NCBI GenBank assembly: GCA_902362595.1
Contig: CABIXF010000022.1
Location: 1 to 62,650, forward strand
Length of the DNA stretch: 62,650 nucleotides
DNA from: Bacteroidaceae bacterium
GTDB taxonomy: Bacteria; Bacteroidota; Bacteroidia; Bacteroidales; Bacteroidaceae
Reading direction: 5' to 3'
A program made the position numbers and the translations under genes. Positions 42,703 to 51,890 of the stretch are shown one piece after another. The notes beneath the pieces are model-generated. The model saw only the letters and a program-made list of their open reading frames with translations, made no database searches and was not told where the DNA came from. Each line of letters starts with the position of its first letter. The stretch's first letter is position 1.

Positions 42703-43936
42703 ACCATTTAAAGGACTTCGTCCGCCGAAGGAGCTGGTGGAGCAGGTGGCTTCCCGTCCTTACGACGTGTTGAACTCGGCTGAGGCCCGCGAAGAGGCGA
42801 AAGGCAACGAGAAATCATTGTATCACATCATCAAGCCGGAGATTGACTTCCCGGAAGGTACCGACGAGCACGACCCGCGGGTGTACGACAAGGCGGTGGA
42901 GAACTTCCGTATGTTCCAGGAAAAGGGCTGGCTGGTGCAGGACGACAAACCGTGTTATTATATTTATGCCCAGACCATGAACGGCAAGACGCAGTATGGT
43001 TTGGTGGTGGGGGCTTACGTGCCCGACTACATGAACGGAGTAATCAAGAAGCATGAGCTGACGCGACGCGACAAGGAAGAGGATCGCATGAAGCATGTAC
43101 GGGTGAACAATGCGAACATCGAACCGGTGTTCTTCGCTTACCCGGAAAGCAAGGTGCTCGATGCGGTGGTGGCGAAATATACGGCGCAGAAGCCGGTGTA
43201 TGATTTCGTGGCACCCGACGACGGCTTCGGCCATCAGTTCTGGGTGATTGACGGCGACAAGGACATCGCCACAATCACGGAGGCGTTCAAGGAGATGCCT
43301 TCGCTCTACATTGCCGACGGACATCACCGGAGTGCGGCAGCGGCGCTGGTGGGGGCTGAAAAGGCGGCCCAGAATCCGAACCACCGGGGCGACGAGGAAT
43401 ACAATTACTTCATGGCAGTGTGTTTCCCGGCCGAGCAGCTCACCATCATTGACTACAACCGGGTGGTGAAGGACTTGAACGGGCTGACGCCGCAGGAGTT
43501 CCTGGAGGCGCTGAAGAAGAACTTCGTGGTGGAGGAAAAGGGAACGGACATCTACAAGCCGGCGGCCCTGCATAACTTCTCATTATATCTGGATGGCAAG
43601 TGGTACAGTCTGACGGCCAAACCGGGCACGTACGACGACCACGACCCGATTGGGGTGCTCGACGTGACGATTTCCTCGAACCTGATTTTGGACGAGATTC
43701 TCGGCATTAAGGACTTGCGTTCGGACAAACGCATCGATTTCGTGGGCGGTATCCGCGGACTGGGTGAACTGAAGAAACGGGTGGACAGCGGCGAGATGAA
43801 GATGGCGCTGGCTCTCTATCCGGTGTCCATGAAGCAGCTGATGGACATTGCCGATACAGGCAACATCATGCCGCCGAAAACCACCTGGTTCGAACCGAAA
43901 CTGCGTTCGGGATTGGTGATTCACAAATTGGAGTGA
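42689..43936 (+). CDS. DUF1015 family protein
   Basis: From the ATG at 42689 (MATVKPFKGLRPPKELVEQV) the protein is 415 residues and full length for DUF1015. Conserved parts are ASRPYDVLNSAEAREEAKGN, FRMFQEKGWLVQDDKPCYYI, LYIADGHHRSAAAALVGAEK, YNYFMAVCFPAEQLTIIDYN and SNLILDEILGIKDLRSDKRI. The HHR stretch recalls ParB/Srx-like or other phosphotransfer folds, but the reaction is not known to me. Its constant place after serC-serA in this phylum points to serine metabolism. No serB phosphatase gene is in the operon. Confidence 0.92.
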   Translation: MATVKPFKGLRPPKELVEQVASRPYDVLNSAEAREEAKGNEKSLYHIIKPEIDFPEGTDEHDPRVYDKAVENFRMFQEKGWLVQDDKPCYYIYAQTMNGKTQYGLVVGAYVPDYMNGVIKKHELTRRDKEEDRMKHVRVNNANIEPVFFAYPESKVLDAVVAKYTAQKPVYDFVAPDDGFGHQFWVIDGDKDIATITEAFKEMPSLYIADGHHRSAAAALVGAEKAAQNPNHRGDEEYNYFMAVCFPAEQLTIIDYNRVVKDLNGLTPQEFLEALKKNFVVEEKGTDIYKPAALHNFSLYLDGKWYSLTAKPGTYDDHDPIGVLDVTISSNLILDEILGIKDLRSDKRIDFVGGIRGLGELKKRVDSGEMKMALALYPVSMKQLMDIADTGNIMPPKTTWFEPKLRSGLVIHKLE

Positions 43937-43980
43937 GATGCATAAGCTGGAGTGATAGATGCTCCTATAGAAAGAAATCA

Positions 43981-44032
43981 AGGGCTGTGGCCTCGTGAAA
44001 GAGGAACAGCCCTGATGATATATGTTATCATT
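43981..44032 (+). terminator. Terminator after DUF1015
   Basis: AGGGCTGT (43981-43988) pairs with ACAGCCCT (44006-44013), loop of 17 nt. A second weak hairpin and TTTTTT follow by about 44036. It separates the operon from the convergent sulfatase. Confidence 0.55.
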
Positions 44033-44100
44033 TTTTCATCCTCTTGTTTTAGTCGTGTATTTCTTAGGGACGGCTGGAAACAAGAGGATTTTTTGTTGCC

Positions 44101-45627
44101 TTATTTCGGCAAGGTCACGGGGAACAGGTCGTTCGGACGGTGTTCGCGCAGGATGACCTGCTTCATCTGGTCCACGAGCTCCGGATGCTGGGCAGCCACG
44201 TCGTGGTCTTCGTGGATGTCGTCGGCCAGGTTATAGAGATGAGGCACGCCCTTCTTTACTACCATCTTCCAGTCGCCCATGCGGAGACCAATCTGGTCGG
44301 TTTCGTGGAACTCCCAGTAGAGGAAGTCGTGCGACTTCTGGATGGCGTCATTCCCCAGCAGGGTGGGGGCGAAGGAGATGCCGTCGAAACAGTCGCCTTC
44401 CAGTTTCTTGTTCAGGTATTTCTTCGGGAAACGCTTGTCGCCCACCAGTTCGCAGAACGTCGGCATAATGTCGTAGAAGGCCAGTTGATGGTCGTTCACG
44501 GTACCGGCTTTCACCTTGCCCGGCCAACGGACGATGAACGGGATGCGGATACCGCCTTCGTAGCACTGGCGTTTCAGGCCGCGCAGCTTGCCGTCGCGTC
44601 CGAAGAATGTCGGGTCGGCCCCGCCTTCTTCGTGAGGACCGTTGTCACTGCTGAAAATCACAATCGTATTCTCGTCGAGACCTTTTTCCTTCAGCTTGGC
44701 CAGGATTTCGCCCACGTAGGTATCCAGTCGGTTAATCATGCCGGCAAACTGGGCGTGAGTATGGTCGCTGGCATTGTAGCGGGAGCCGGCCTGTCCGCCC
44801 CAGGTCTTGTCTTCAAAGAATTTCTGCTTGTATTTCTTCAGGAGGGAGTCGTTGGGCTGGGCCAGTTCGGCGTGCGGAAGGGTATAGGTGAAGAAACCGT
44901 AGAAAGGCTGGGAAGCGTCCTGCTTGTCGAGCCATTCCAAGGCCTTGCGGTGAATGAGGTCGGCCGAGTATTGCGTACGCTTGAAGTAGTCATCGCCACT
45001 CATCGGATAGCGGATGTTGTCTTCTAGGATGATGCGGGTCACGGCCGTGTCGCCTGCAGCCCGGCTGTAACTGTTCAGGAAGTTCGGGTAGTAGAGGTGC
45101 GCCTGGAACTGGCACATGTAGCCGAAGTATTCGTCCACGCCGCGCTTGTCGGGAGTGGAGGTCGAGCCTTCGTAGCCGCCTGCCCATTTGCCGAACATGC
45201 CGGTGGTATAGCCGTTCTTCTTCATGATTTCCGGCAGGATGATGTGCTGCGGGTCGTAGGGTTCCTGTCCCGTCACGGCATATTCCTTGTTCTGTCCGTA
45301 CCACACCTCGCCGCTCCAGTATTCCTTGTTGCCTCTCACGTGGCCGTGTCCACTGTGCTGGCCGGTCATCAGGCTGGCGCGCGACGGAGCACTCACGGGA
45401 CTTCCGGCGTAGGCCTGGGTGAAACGCATGCCTTCGCGGGCCATCTGGTCGATGCAGGGAGTCTGGATGAAAGGTTGTCCGTAGCAGCCTAAATCGCCGT
45501 AGCCCATGTCGTCGCAAAGAATAAAGATAATGTTGGGTTTCTCGGAAGCGGGAGTGGCGGCTTGTGCATGAGGAGCAGCTAGGGCCGCCAGCCCCATGCA
45601 GTAAGTCAGTTTCTGTAATTTTTTCAT
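44101..45627 (-). CDS. Sulfatase, serine-type (S1 family)
   Basis: A 508-residue sulfatase with a signal peptide (ending AAPHAQA). The N-terminal metal site is PNIIFILCDDMGYGDLGCYG. The formylglycine signature is SAPSRASLMTGQHSGHGHVR, with Ser as the modified residue, so it depends on the anaerobic radical-SAM maturase (anSME). Further landmarks: MFGKWAGGYEGS, IFSSDNGPHEEGGADPTFFG and LKRQCYEGGIRIPFIVRWPG. It acts on sulfated glycans in the periplasm; the sugar is unknown, and no SusCD or glycosidase is next to it. Confidence 0.95.
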   Translation of the reverse strand: MKKLQKLTYCMGLAALAAPHAQAATPASEKPNIIFILCDDMGYGDLGCYGQPFIQTPCIDQMAREGMRFTQAYAGSPVSAPSRASLMTGQHSGHGHVRGNKEYWSGEVWYGQNKEYAVTGQEPYDPQHIILPEIMKKNGYTTGMFGKWAGGYEGSTSTPDKRGVDEYFGYMCQFQAHLYYPNFLNSYSRAAGDTAVTRIILEDNIRYPMSGDDYFKRTQYSADLIHRKALEWLDKQDASQPFYGFFTYTLPHAELAQPNDSLLKKYKQKFFEDKTWGGQAGSRYNASDHTHAQFAGMINRLDTYVGEILAKLKEKGLDENTIVIFSSDNGPHEEGGADPTFFGRDGKLRGLKRQCYEGGIRIPFIVRWPGKVKAGTVNDHQLAFYDIMPTFCELVGDKRFPKKYLNKKLEGDCFDGISFAPTLLGNDAIQKSHDFLYWEFHETDQIGLRMGDWKMVVKKGVPHLYNLADDIHEDHDVAAQHPELVDQMKQVILREHRPNDLFPVTLPK

Positions 45628-45661
45628 GCCATTAGTTTCTTAAAGGGGTTAATGTTGTGGA

Positions 45662-45710
45662 CAAAGATAGTGCTTTCGGGGCAAAGATGAGCGAAAAATC
45701 ACTAAATTTG
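45662..45710. promoter_or_regulatory. Divergent -7 elements for the sulfatase and yigZ
   Basis: On the minus strand TATCTTTG (complement of 45662-45669) precedes the sulfatase, and on the plus strand TAAATTTG (45703-45710) precedes yigZ. Both are perfect TAnnTTTG matches. The -33 boxes are weak. Confidence 0.5.
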
Positions 45711-45733
45711 CGTCCTGAAAAAAGACAAAAGCC

Positions 45734-46336
45734 ATGCAAGACGATACCTATAAGACCATTGGAGCGCGTGCCGAGGCCATTTATACCGAGAAGCGCAGCA
45801 AGTTTATCGCCATCGCGTTGCCGGTGCGCACCCTGACCGAAGTCAAGTCGCTCCTGGAGGAGTACCAGAAGAAATACTACGACGCGCGCCACGTGTGTTA
45901 TGCTTACATGCTGGGGCCGGAACGGAAGGATTTCCGGGCGAACGACAACGGGGAGCCTTCGGGAACGGCGGGCAAGCCGATTCTGGGACAAATCAACTCG
46001 CACGAGCTGACCGACGTGCTGGTCATCGTGGTGCGCTATTTTGGGGGTATCAAGCTGGGCACGAGCGGACTGATTGTGGCGTACCGCACGGCGGCGGCCC
46101 TGGCGCTGGAGGAGGCTCCGGTGCTTGAGAAGACCGTCGACGAGGAGGTGGCCGTGGCGTTCGAATATCCTTTCATGAACGACATCATGCGCATCGTCAA
46201 GGAGGAATCGCCCGAGATTCTGGAACAGTCGTACGATATGGACTGCCTGATGCGGCTGCGCATCCGCAAGTCGATGATGGGTAAGCTCCGCGCGCGGTTG
46301 GAGAAGGTAGAGACGGCCCGTTTCGTGGATGAATAA
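45734..46336 (+). CDS. yigZ: YigZ/IMPACT family protein
   Basis: A 200-residue protein: KRSKFIAIALPVRTLTEVKS, KKYYDARHVCYAYMLGPERK, ANDNGEPSGTAGKPILGQIN, VIVVRYFGGIKLGTSGLIVA, which is the IMPACT N-domain. The C-terminal DUF1949-like part is PFMNDIMRIVKEESPEILEQ. Family function is uncertain. The last about 95 bp of the gene are followed by three tandem decayed copies. It is divergent from the sulfatase. Confidence 0.93.
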   Translation: MQDDTYKTIGARAEAIYTEKRSKFIAIALPVRTLTEVKSLLEEYQKKYYDARHVCYAYMLGPERKDFRANDNGEPSGTAGKPILGQINSHELTDVLVIVVRYFGGIKLGTSGLIVAYRTAAALALEEAPVLEKTVDEEVAVAFEYPFMNDIMRIVKEESPEILEQSYDMDCLMRLRIRKSMMGKLRARLEKVETARFVDE

Positions 46337-46619
46337 CAACCTGATGAGTCTGCACATCCGCCAATCGATGAGGAGGTAAGCTCCGTGCGCGGTGGAAGAA
46401 GGTAGAGACGGCCCGTTTCGTGGACGAGTGACAGCCTGCTGCGTCTGCGCATCCGCCAATCGATGAGGAGGAAGCTCCGCGCGCGGTTGGAGAAGGTAGA
46501 GACGGCCCGTTTCGTGGATGAATAACAACCTGCTGCGGCTTCGCATCCGTCAATCGAGGAGGAGGAAGCTCCGTGCGCGGCGGAAGGAAATGGAAACCGC
46601 CTATTTCGTGGATAAATAA
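46242..46619 (+). repeat. Four tandem copies of the yigZ 3' end
   Basis: Copy 1 (46242-46336) is the coding end of yigZ including its TAA. Copies 2 (46337-46431), 3 (46432-46525) and 4 (46526-46619) repeat the same 94-95-bp sequence with point changes and single-base indels; each keeps its own stop codon (TGA, TAA, TAA). All contain a CATCCGC-type word, an AAGCTCC-GYGCGCGG word and an ending TTTCGTGGA. Copy 4 is the most diverged. As the unit is not a multiple of three and copy 1 ends in a stop, copies 2-4 are not translated with yigZ. They fill most of the 401-bp gap before the next gene. Confidence 0.92.
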
Positions 46620-46706
46620 CGGGTAGATGGAATTGAAATCGGGATTTTTCTTCACTGAAAGTGCTGATTTTTTGCTGTTTCCTGCTGTTTTTTTAATAAA
46701 TTTTAT

Positions 46707-46714
46707 TACCTTTG
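46707..46714 (+). promoter_or_regulatory. -7 element for the L,D-transpeptidase lipoprotein
   Basis: TACCTTTG, a perfect TAnnTTTG, 23 bp before the ATG at 46738. Confidence 0.45.
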
Positions 46715-46737
46715 TTCAAACCTTTTAATCTTTTCTT

Positions 46738-47769
46738 ATGAAACATCTGGCTGGCCTTATTTTCTTTGTTTGTCTTCTTTTCGGATGCAGGGAGGAAGCA
46801 GATCGTGGCTTGGTACAGCCTGTGGAACAGTCGGTGGTGTCGGAAGAGGCAGCGCCGGACAGTGTGGAAGCGGTGCTCCCGTTTGAGCGCAAACCGTTGA
46901 CGGGCGCCGACATCATTTTGGTCAAAGAACTGCTTTTCGACAAATATACCTTGAAGGATGAATATCCGTATCAGGACACGGTGCGCTCGTTCAAGTGGGA
47001 CGTGATTCGCAAGTGTCTGGCCTTCATCGAGAACCTGCAATACGAGGCCGCCCGCTGGGCCGTTTTCCAGAACTACAAGAACCGGAACCAGGAAGCGCCG
47101 CTGGTGAAGAGCTATGTGCGTAACGTGTACCGCCGCATTGCCGATACGCTGGGCGTGGAGCGCTACCAGTCGGTGCCGCTTTACCTGCCGACCGATACGC
47201 TGGTGCCGGAACGCTACGGACGCGACGGGGCCTTGGTTTCCATGCGGGGCGAGAACGGAGGATTCTACCGGGTGTCGCCGGTGAGCATCGAGGGAGAATG
47301 GCTGGTGCCTCGCCGCTATGTCAAGTTGCTGGCCGACAGCACGGCGTTTCATCATGTGGTGGTGGTAGACCGGGGCGACCAGAACATCGCCACGCTGGAA
47401 CGACTGGAAGAAGGTACCTGGGCCATCCGCAGCATGAATCCGGCCACTACGGGGATGCACCGTCCGCCGTATGCGCAGGAAACCCCTCTCGGCATGTTCG
47501 TATTGCAGGAGAAGAAGTTGCGCATGGTCTTCCTGAAAGACGGTTCCTCGGCCACCGGAGGCTATGCACCCTATGCAAGCCGTTTCACCAACGGGGCCTA
47601 TATCCACGGCGTACCGGTCAACGTGCCGCGGACAGCCATGATTGAGTACAGCTGGTCGCTGGGCACCACACCCCGTTCGCACATGTGTGTGCGGAATGCC
47701 ACCTCGCATGCCAAGTTCGTTTACGACTGGGCTCCGACGGAACGGGCACTGGTCATCGTAATTGAGTGA
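46738..47769 (+). CDS. L,D-transpeptidase (YkuD) lipoprotein
   Basis: A 343-residue protein with lipobox (FFVCLLFGC). The C-terminal YkuD domain has the active-site region YIHGVPVNVPRTAMIEY followed by GTTPRSHMCVRNATSHAKFV, where the Cys fits the [S/T]HxCxR/N catalytic motif. It would form 3-3 cross-links in peptidoglycan or attach proteins to it, from the outer-membrane side. The middle region (about 60-170) is specific to Bacteroidetes. Next to a second L,D-transpeptidase of another subfamily. Confidence 0.85.
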   Translation: MKHLAGLIFFVCLLFGCREEADRGLVQPVEQSVVSEEAAPDSVEAVLPFERKPLTGADIILVKELLFDKYTLKDEYPYQDTVRSFKWDVIRKCLAFIENLQYEAARWAVFQNYKNRNQEAPLVKSYVRNVYRRIADTLGVERYQSVPLYLPTDTLVPERYGRDGALVSMRGENGGFYRVSPVSIEGEWLVPRRYVKLLADSTAFHHVVVVDRGDQNIATLERLEEGTWAIRSMNPATTGMHRPPYAQETPLGMFVLQEKKLRMVFLKDGSSATGGYAPYASRFTNGAYIHGVPVNVPRTAMIEYSWSLGTTPRSHMCVRNATSHAKFVYDWAPTERALVIVIE

Positions 47770-47818
47770 TTTCTATAAAATTAACTCTCTTTCGGAATCG
47801 GAATGCCCGAAAAATCCG

Positions 47819-47826
47819 TACCTTTG
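47819..47826 (+). promoter_or_regulatory. -7 element for the second L,D-transpeptidase
   Basis: TACCTTTG, a perfect TAnnTTTG, 30 bp before the ATG at 47857. Confidence 0.45.
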
Positions 47827-47856
47827 CCGCCGAATATTCTTAGGTGGTCTATAATC

Positions 47857-48588
47857 ATGCGAAATTCGAAATTGAAACTTATTTTCTCTGCACTTTTTCT
47901 GTCTTTCCCCTGCGCGTATTTCACGGCGGAAGGGGAGTGTGTTTCTCCTGAAAACCCGGCGGCTTCGGTGAAGGCAACCGACGAGGTGACGTCGCTCTAC
48001 CACGCCATGCAGCTGGAAGGAGTGGTCAACTGGAAGGCGTTCAAGCTGGCAGTGACGGGCTACAACCGCATCAAGGGACGGAAACGTGAGGTGCTGACCC
48101 TGATTGATTTCTCGAAACCTTCCACGGAAAAACGGCTCTACGTGTTCGACATGAAGCATCGTCGGATGCTCTATTCGTCGGTCGTTTCGCACGGGAAGAA
48201 CAGCGGAGGGAATTACGCCACTTCATTCTCCAATGAATACGGTTCCTATAAAAGTTCGCTGGGTTTCTACCTGACGGCCTCTACCTATCAGGGGAAGAAC
48301 GGCTATTCGCTGGTGCTCGACGGACTGGAGAAAGGCATCAACGACCGGGCTCGTGAGCGGGCCATCGTGGTGCATGGAGCAGCCTATGCCGACCCGTCTG
48401 TCGCCAAGCGTGGCGGACGCCTGGGACGCAGTTTCGGCTGTCCGGCCCTTCCTACCTCCGTGGCACGTCCCATTATTGATACGATAAAAGGGGGCAGCGT
48501 CATGTATATCTATGCCGAAACCCCCTCTTACCTGGCCCAGAGTTCGATTCTGAGCGACTCGGATGTCAATGTTATCGTAAATCAATGA
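47857..48588 (+). CDS. Murein L,D-transpeptidase catalytic-domain family protein (YkuD_2)
   Basis: The ATG at 47857 gives 243 residues with a signal peptide (LIFSALFLSFPCAYFTA). The catalytic region is AIVVHGAAYADPSVAKRGGR then LGRSFGCPALP, the HG...S-G-C-P motif of this subfamily. SSVVSHGKNSGGNYATSFSN is another landmark. It overlaps the convergent LolA-like gene by 17 bp. The two adjacent transpeptidase genes may act on different envelope substrates. Confidence 0.88.
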   Translation: MRNSKLKLIFSALFLSFPCAYFTAEGECVSPENPAASVKATDEVTSLYHAMQLEGVVNWKAFKLAVTGYNRIKGRKREVLTLIDFSKPSTEKRLYVFDMKHRRMLYSSVVSHGKNSGGNYATSFSNEYGSYKSSLGFYLTASTYQGKNGYSLVLDGLEKGINDRARERAIVVHGAAYADPSVAKRGGRLGRSFGCPALPTSVARPIIDTIKGGSVMYIYAETPSYLAQSSILSDSDVNVIVNQ

Positions 48589-49180
48589 TTTCCGCTTTCG
48601 GATACTTCTGTTTGTTGAAGCGGAACGTCGCATCGGGCAGGTTCACTCCCGTGCGGTAGGAAGAAATCTGAAACTCCTGTTTCTCGCCGTTCTGCAGCTG
48701 GATGGCAATGTAGACGGGCGAACCGTTTTCCTTTACATTCAGCGTGATGCTTTTCACATCCTGTGAAGCCTTGGGCGTGAGGATGATTTCCTGTCCCCGT
48801 TTGCCTTGGCGGGTCTTTTCACCCACATAGCGGTAGTTGAAGCTTTTCTTGTAGGTCGTCACCAGGGCATACGGATTGACGCTCTGCAATTCCTCCGGGG
48901 TAGGGGTGGACACGTTCACCTCTTCGTTCTGCTCCACGTAGCTCCATTGCGTCTTGCCGTCGAACCACGTCTGGATACCCCCGCTCTCCAGGTAAAACTT
49001 GTTGCCTTTCAGCAGCAGGTTGCCGCTTTGCGTACCTCCGAAGCTCAGGCTGATACCGCCCGCCTTCTGGTAACTCTCTGCCATCTTGTTCAAGATGCTT
49101 TCCGCTTTTGCGTCCTGCTGTGCTGCGGCCCGGCACAGGGCGATACCCATCAGCAGGATGACCAGAAAAATCTTTTTCAT
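48572..49180 (-). CDS. LolA-like outer-membrane lipoprotein carrier protein
   Basis: From the ATG at 49180 (MKKIFLVILLMGIALCRAAA) about 202 residues with a signal peptide. The mature domain fits the LolA/LolB half-barrel: ILNKMAESYQKAGGISLSFG, GNKFYLESGGIQTWFDGKTQ, WSYVEQNEEVNVSTPTPEEL. It probably ferries lipoproteins across the periplasm. It lies just downstream of ftsK, as lolA does in many bacteria. Confidence 0.88.
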   Translation of the reverse strand: MKKIFLVILLMGIALCRAAAQQDAKAESILNKMAESYQKAGGISLSFGGTQSGNLLLKGNKFYLESGGIQTWFDGKTQWSYVEQNEEVNVSTPTPEELQSVNPYALVTTYKKSFNYRYVGEKTRQGKRGQEIILTPKASQDVKSITLNVKENGSPVYIAIQLQNGEKQEFQISSYRTGVNLPDATFRFNKQKYPKAEIIDLR

Positions 49181-49221
49181 ATCCAATCAGTTTACTAAGT
49201 TGTACGGATAAGGGCAGCCCG

Positions 49222-51795
49222 TCAGTCTTTCAGGCTGCTCATTCTCATTTGTAAGTCGTTTTCGTCCATGCAGAGCACGTCGCGCGCCTTGCTGCCGTTG
49301 GCCGGTCCCACGATACCCGCTTTCTCCAGCTGGTCCATGATGCGTCCGGCGCGGTTGTAACCGATGGAGAACTTACGCTGAATCAGCGAGGTGGAACCCT
49401 GCTGGTGGTAGATGACCAGGCGGGCTGCTTCTTCGAAGAGCGGGTCGAGACGGTTCATGTCCACATCGGCCGCACTGCCACTCGCTTCGGCATTCTCGTC
49501 CACGTATTCCGGCAGCATGAAGGCCGTCGGATACCCCTGCTGCTTGCCGATGAAGGCCGCGATGCGTTCCACTTCCGGCGTGTCGACAAAGGCACACTGC
49601 ACACGCACCGGATCGTTGCCTTGCAGGTAGAGCATATCTCCCTTACCAATCAATTGCTGGGCACCCGGACGGTCGAGGATGGTACGTGAGTCCATCATGG
49701 AAGCCACACGGAAGGCCACACGTGCCGGGAAGTTCGCCTTGATGGTACCCGTGATGATGTTCGTGGTCGGACGCTGGGTGGCGATGATGGCATGGATACC
49801 CACCGCACGGGCCAGCTGGGCGATACGGCAGATAGGCAGTTCCACTTCCTTGCCGGCGGTCATGATCAAGTCACCGAACTCATCAATGATGATGACGATG
49901 TAGGGCAGGAAGCGATGTCCGTTCTCCGGATTCAGTTGGCGGTTGATGAATTTCGCATTGTATTCCTTGATGTTACGGCAGCCCGCACTCTGCAGGAGCT
50001 TGTAACGGTTGTCCATTTCCACACACAGCGAGTTCAGCGTCTGCACCACCTTCGTCACGTCGGTGATGATGGCGTCGCCGCCGTCGGGCAGCTTGGCCAG
50101 GAAGTGACGCTCAATCGGCGCATAGATGGCAAATTCCACCTTCTTCGGGTCGATGATGACGAACTTCAGTTCGCTCGGGTGCTTCTTGTAGAGCAGGGAA
50201 GTCACGATGGCATTCAGACCGACCGACTTACCTTGACCCGTGGCACCGGCCACCAGCATGTGGGGCGCTTTGGCCAAATCCACCATGAACACCTCGTTGG
50301 TGATGGTCTTACCCAGGGCCACCGGCAGGTCGTAGGTGGTTTCCTGGAACTTCTTGCTGGCCAGGATGGAACTCATCGGCACGATGTGCGGGTTGGCGTT
50401 CGGCACCTCGATACCGATGGTACCCTTGCCCGGAATCGGGGCGATGATACGGATACCCAGTGCTGAAAGGCTCAGGGCGATGTCGTCTTCCAGGTTGCGG
50501 ATTTTCGAGATGCGCACCCCTTCGGCCGGCGTGATTTCATATAAGGTGATGGTCGGACCCACACTCGCCTTGATGGAACTGATTTCGATGCCGAAGCTGC
50601 GCAGCACCTTGATGATGCGGTTCTTGTTGGCATTCTGTTCCTCCATGTCGATGTCCGGCTCCTCGTTCTGGTACGTGTTCAGCAAGTCGAGGGTAGGGAA
50701 GTGGTAGAACTCCAGGTCCAGCCGCGGGTTGTACGGTTGGGTGAGGTCGCCCTTGTAGGCCTGGTCTTCTTCCTTGGTGTCGTTGCTCACCTCAAACGCC
50801 GGTTCCTCTTCAGGCTGTGCTTCCTTCCGGACCGGCTCCACCTCAAAAGGGTGGTCTTCGTCTTTTTCTTCCGGTTCAATGGGCAGGTCGATGGTCTTCG
50901 GCTGTTCGTCGGCCTCCTTCGGCATTTCCGGCTGAGCTTCCGGCTGGCTTTCCGGAGCCTTCACCGCATCCTCCGCTTTCTTGTCCGCTTCTGGTGCCTT
51001 GTCCTTCCGTTTGCGGTGCGTCCAGCTCTTCCAGAAACTTTCTTTCTTTTCTTCCTTCTCTTCTTCCGGCTCGGTCACTGGGACACTGACGACTTCCTCT
51101 TTCACGGGCTCCTGGCGAACCTTCGTTTCCACCTGCGGAGTGTCGGCAGCCGCGCCGTCCTCACGCTTCATCGTGGGATGCAGGGCCTTTCTCACCACTC
51201 CCATGGTCCGGCTGGTCAGTGCCACGGCGAAGCATACGGCCACCACCAGCAGCAACAGTATCAGTCCCGGTGCCCCGATTTGCGAACAAATCCAGCGGCT
51301 GATGTTGTATCCGTGCAGTCCCCCCGGATAAATAAAGGAGTCTTCAAACATACCTTCAAAGGCGAATCCCAGCGTGACGGAAAGCCAGATCATCACCGTG
51401 GCACACCCCACGAACCAGTAACGGATGCGGAACTGGTAGGCTTTCATCAGCTTCATGCCGGCCACCACCAGGAAAACGATGATGCAGTAAGCCGGTATGC
51501 CGAAGCAGTCGTTGATAAGGAACTGTGCCAGCTGGGCTCCCCGCGCTCCTGCGTAGTTCTGAATCCGGTTGCCGGTCTCCAGCAGTTCCGACGGGTTGGG
51601 ATGCGTCAGGATGCTCTGGTCGTTTCCTCCGGTGAAAAAGAAGGAACTGAAGGCCAGCAGCATGTACACTCCGAAGATGACACACAGCAGTCCGATAACG
51701 AATGAAGTAGTCTCACTTTTCAACAGGGTCCATGTTTTTCCGGCCATGGATGCCGCCTTTGCGCTCTTGCTTGTATCTGTTTTTTTTGTTTGCAT
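49222..51795 (-). CDS. ftsK: DNA translocase FtsK
   Basis: An 857-residue FtsK/SpoIIIE protein. Four membrane helices lie in the first 200 residues, then an acidic, Lys/Glu/Pro-rich linker to about residue 360. The motor has Walker A VAGATGQGKSVGLNAIVTSL and Walker B YIVIIIDEFGDLIM. The C-terminal gamma winged helix (SLIQRKFSIGYNRAGRIMDQ, GPANGSKARDVLC) recognises KOPS-like sites. It pumps chromosome ends at the septum and activates XerCD. A perfect -7 element lies just upstream. Confidence 0.97.
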   Translation of the reverse strand: MQTKKTDTSKSAKAASMAGKTWTLLKSETTSFVIGLLCVIFGVYMLLAFSSFFFTGGNDQSILTHPNPSELLETGNRIQNYAGARGAQLAQFLINDCFGIPAYCIIVFLVVAGMKLMKAYQFRIRYWFVGCATVMIWLSVTLGFAFEGMFEDSFIYPGGLHGYNISRWICSQIGAPGLILLLLVVAVCFAVALTSRTMGVVRKALHPTMKREDGAAADTPQVETKVRQEPVKEEVVSVPVTEPEEEKEEKKESFWKSWTHRKRKDKAPEADKKAEDAVKAPESQPEAQPEMPKEADEQPKTIDLPIEPEEKDEDHPFEVEPVRKEAQPEEEPAFEVSNDTKEEDQAYKGDLTQPYNPRLDLEFYHFPTLDLLNTYQNEEPDIDMEEQNANKNRIIKVLRSFGIEISSIKASVGPTITLYEITPAEGVRISKIRNLEDDIALSLSALGIRIIAPIPGKGTIGIEVPNANPHIVPMSSILASKKFQETTYDLPVALGKTITNEVFMVDLAKAPHMLVAGATGQGKSVGLNAIVTSLLYKKHPSELKFVIIDPKKVEFAIYAPIERHFLAKLPDGGDAIITDVTKVVQTLNSLCVEMDNRYKLLQSAGCRNIKEYNAKFINRQLNPENGHRFLPYIVIIIDEFGDLIMTAGKEVELPICRIAQLARAVGIHAIIATQRPTTNIITGTIKANFPARVAFRVASMMDSRTILDRPGAQQLIGKGDMLYLQGNDPVRVQCAFVDTPEVERIAAFIGKQQGYPTAFMLPEYVDENAEASGSAADVDMNRLDPLFEEAARLVIYHQQGSTSLIQRKFSIGYNRAGRIMDQLEKAGIVGPANGSKARDVLCMDENDLQMRMSSLKD

Positions 51796-51824
51796 GACGA
51801 TTGAAATTAGCTAAACATTCATGC

Positions 51825-51871
51825 AAATGTACGAATAAAACTAGAACTGAGAAATTTTTTTTATACCTTTG
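51825..51871. promoter_or_regulatory. Divergent -7 elements for ftsK and the DUF5063 operon
   Basis: The minus strand reads TACATTTG at 51825-51832 (for ftsK), and the plus strand reads TACCTTTG at 51864-51871 (for DUF5063). Both are perfect TAnnTTTG. Only 95 bp separate the two start codons. Confidence 0.55.
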
Positions 51872-51890
51872 CGCTTCAATTAGCGTGATT

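Noticed and set aside
45632..46546. 304-codon minus-strand frame with internal peptide repeats
   Set aside because: The repeats are the antisense reading of the yigZ tail copies and the frame covers yigZ itself.
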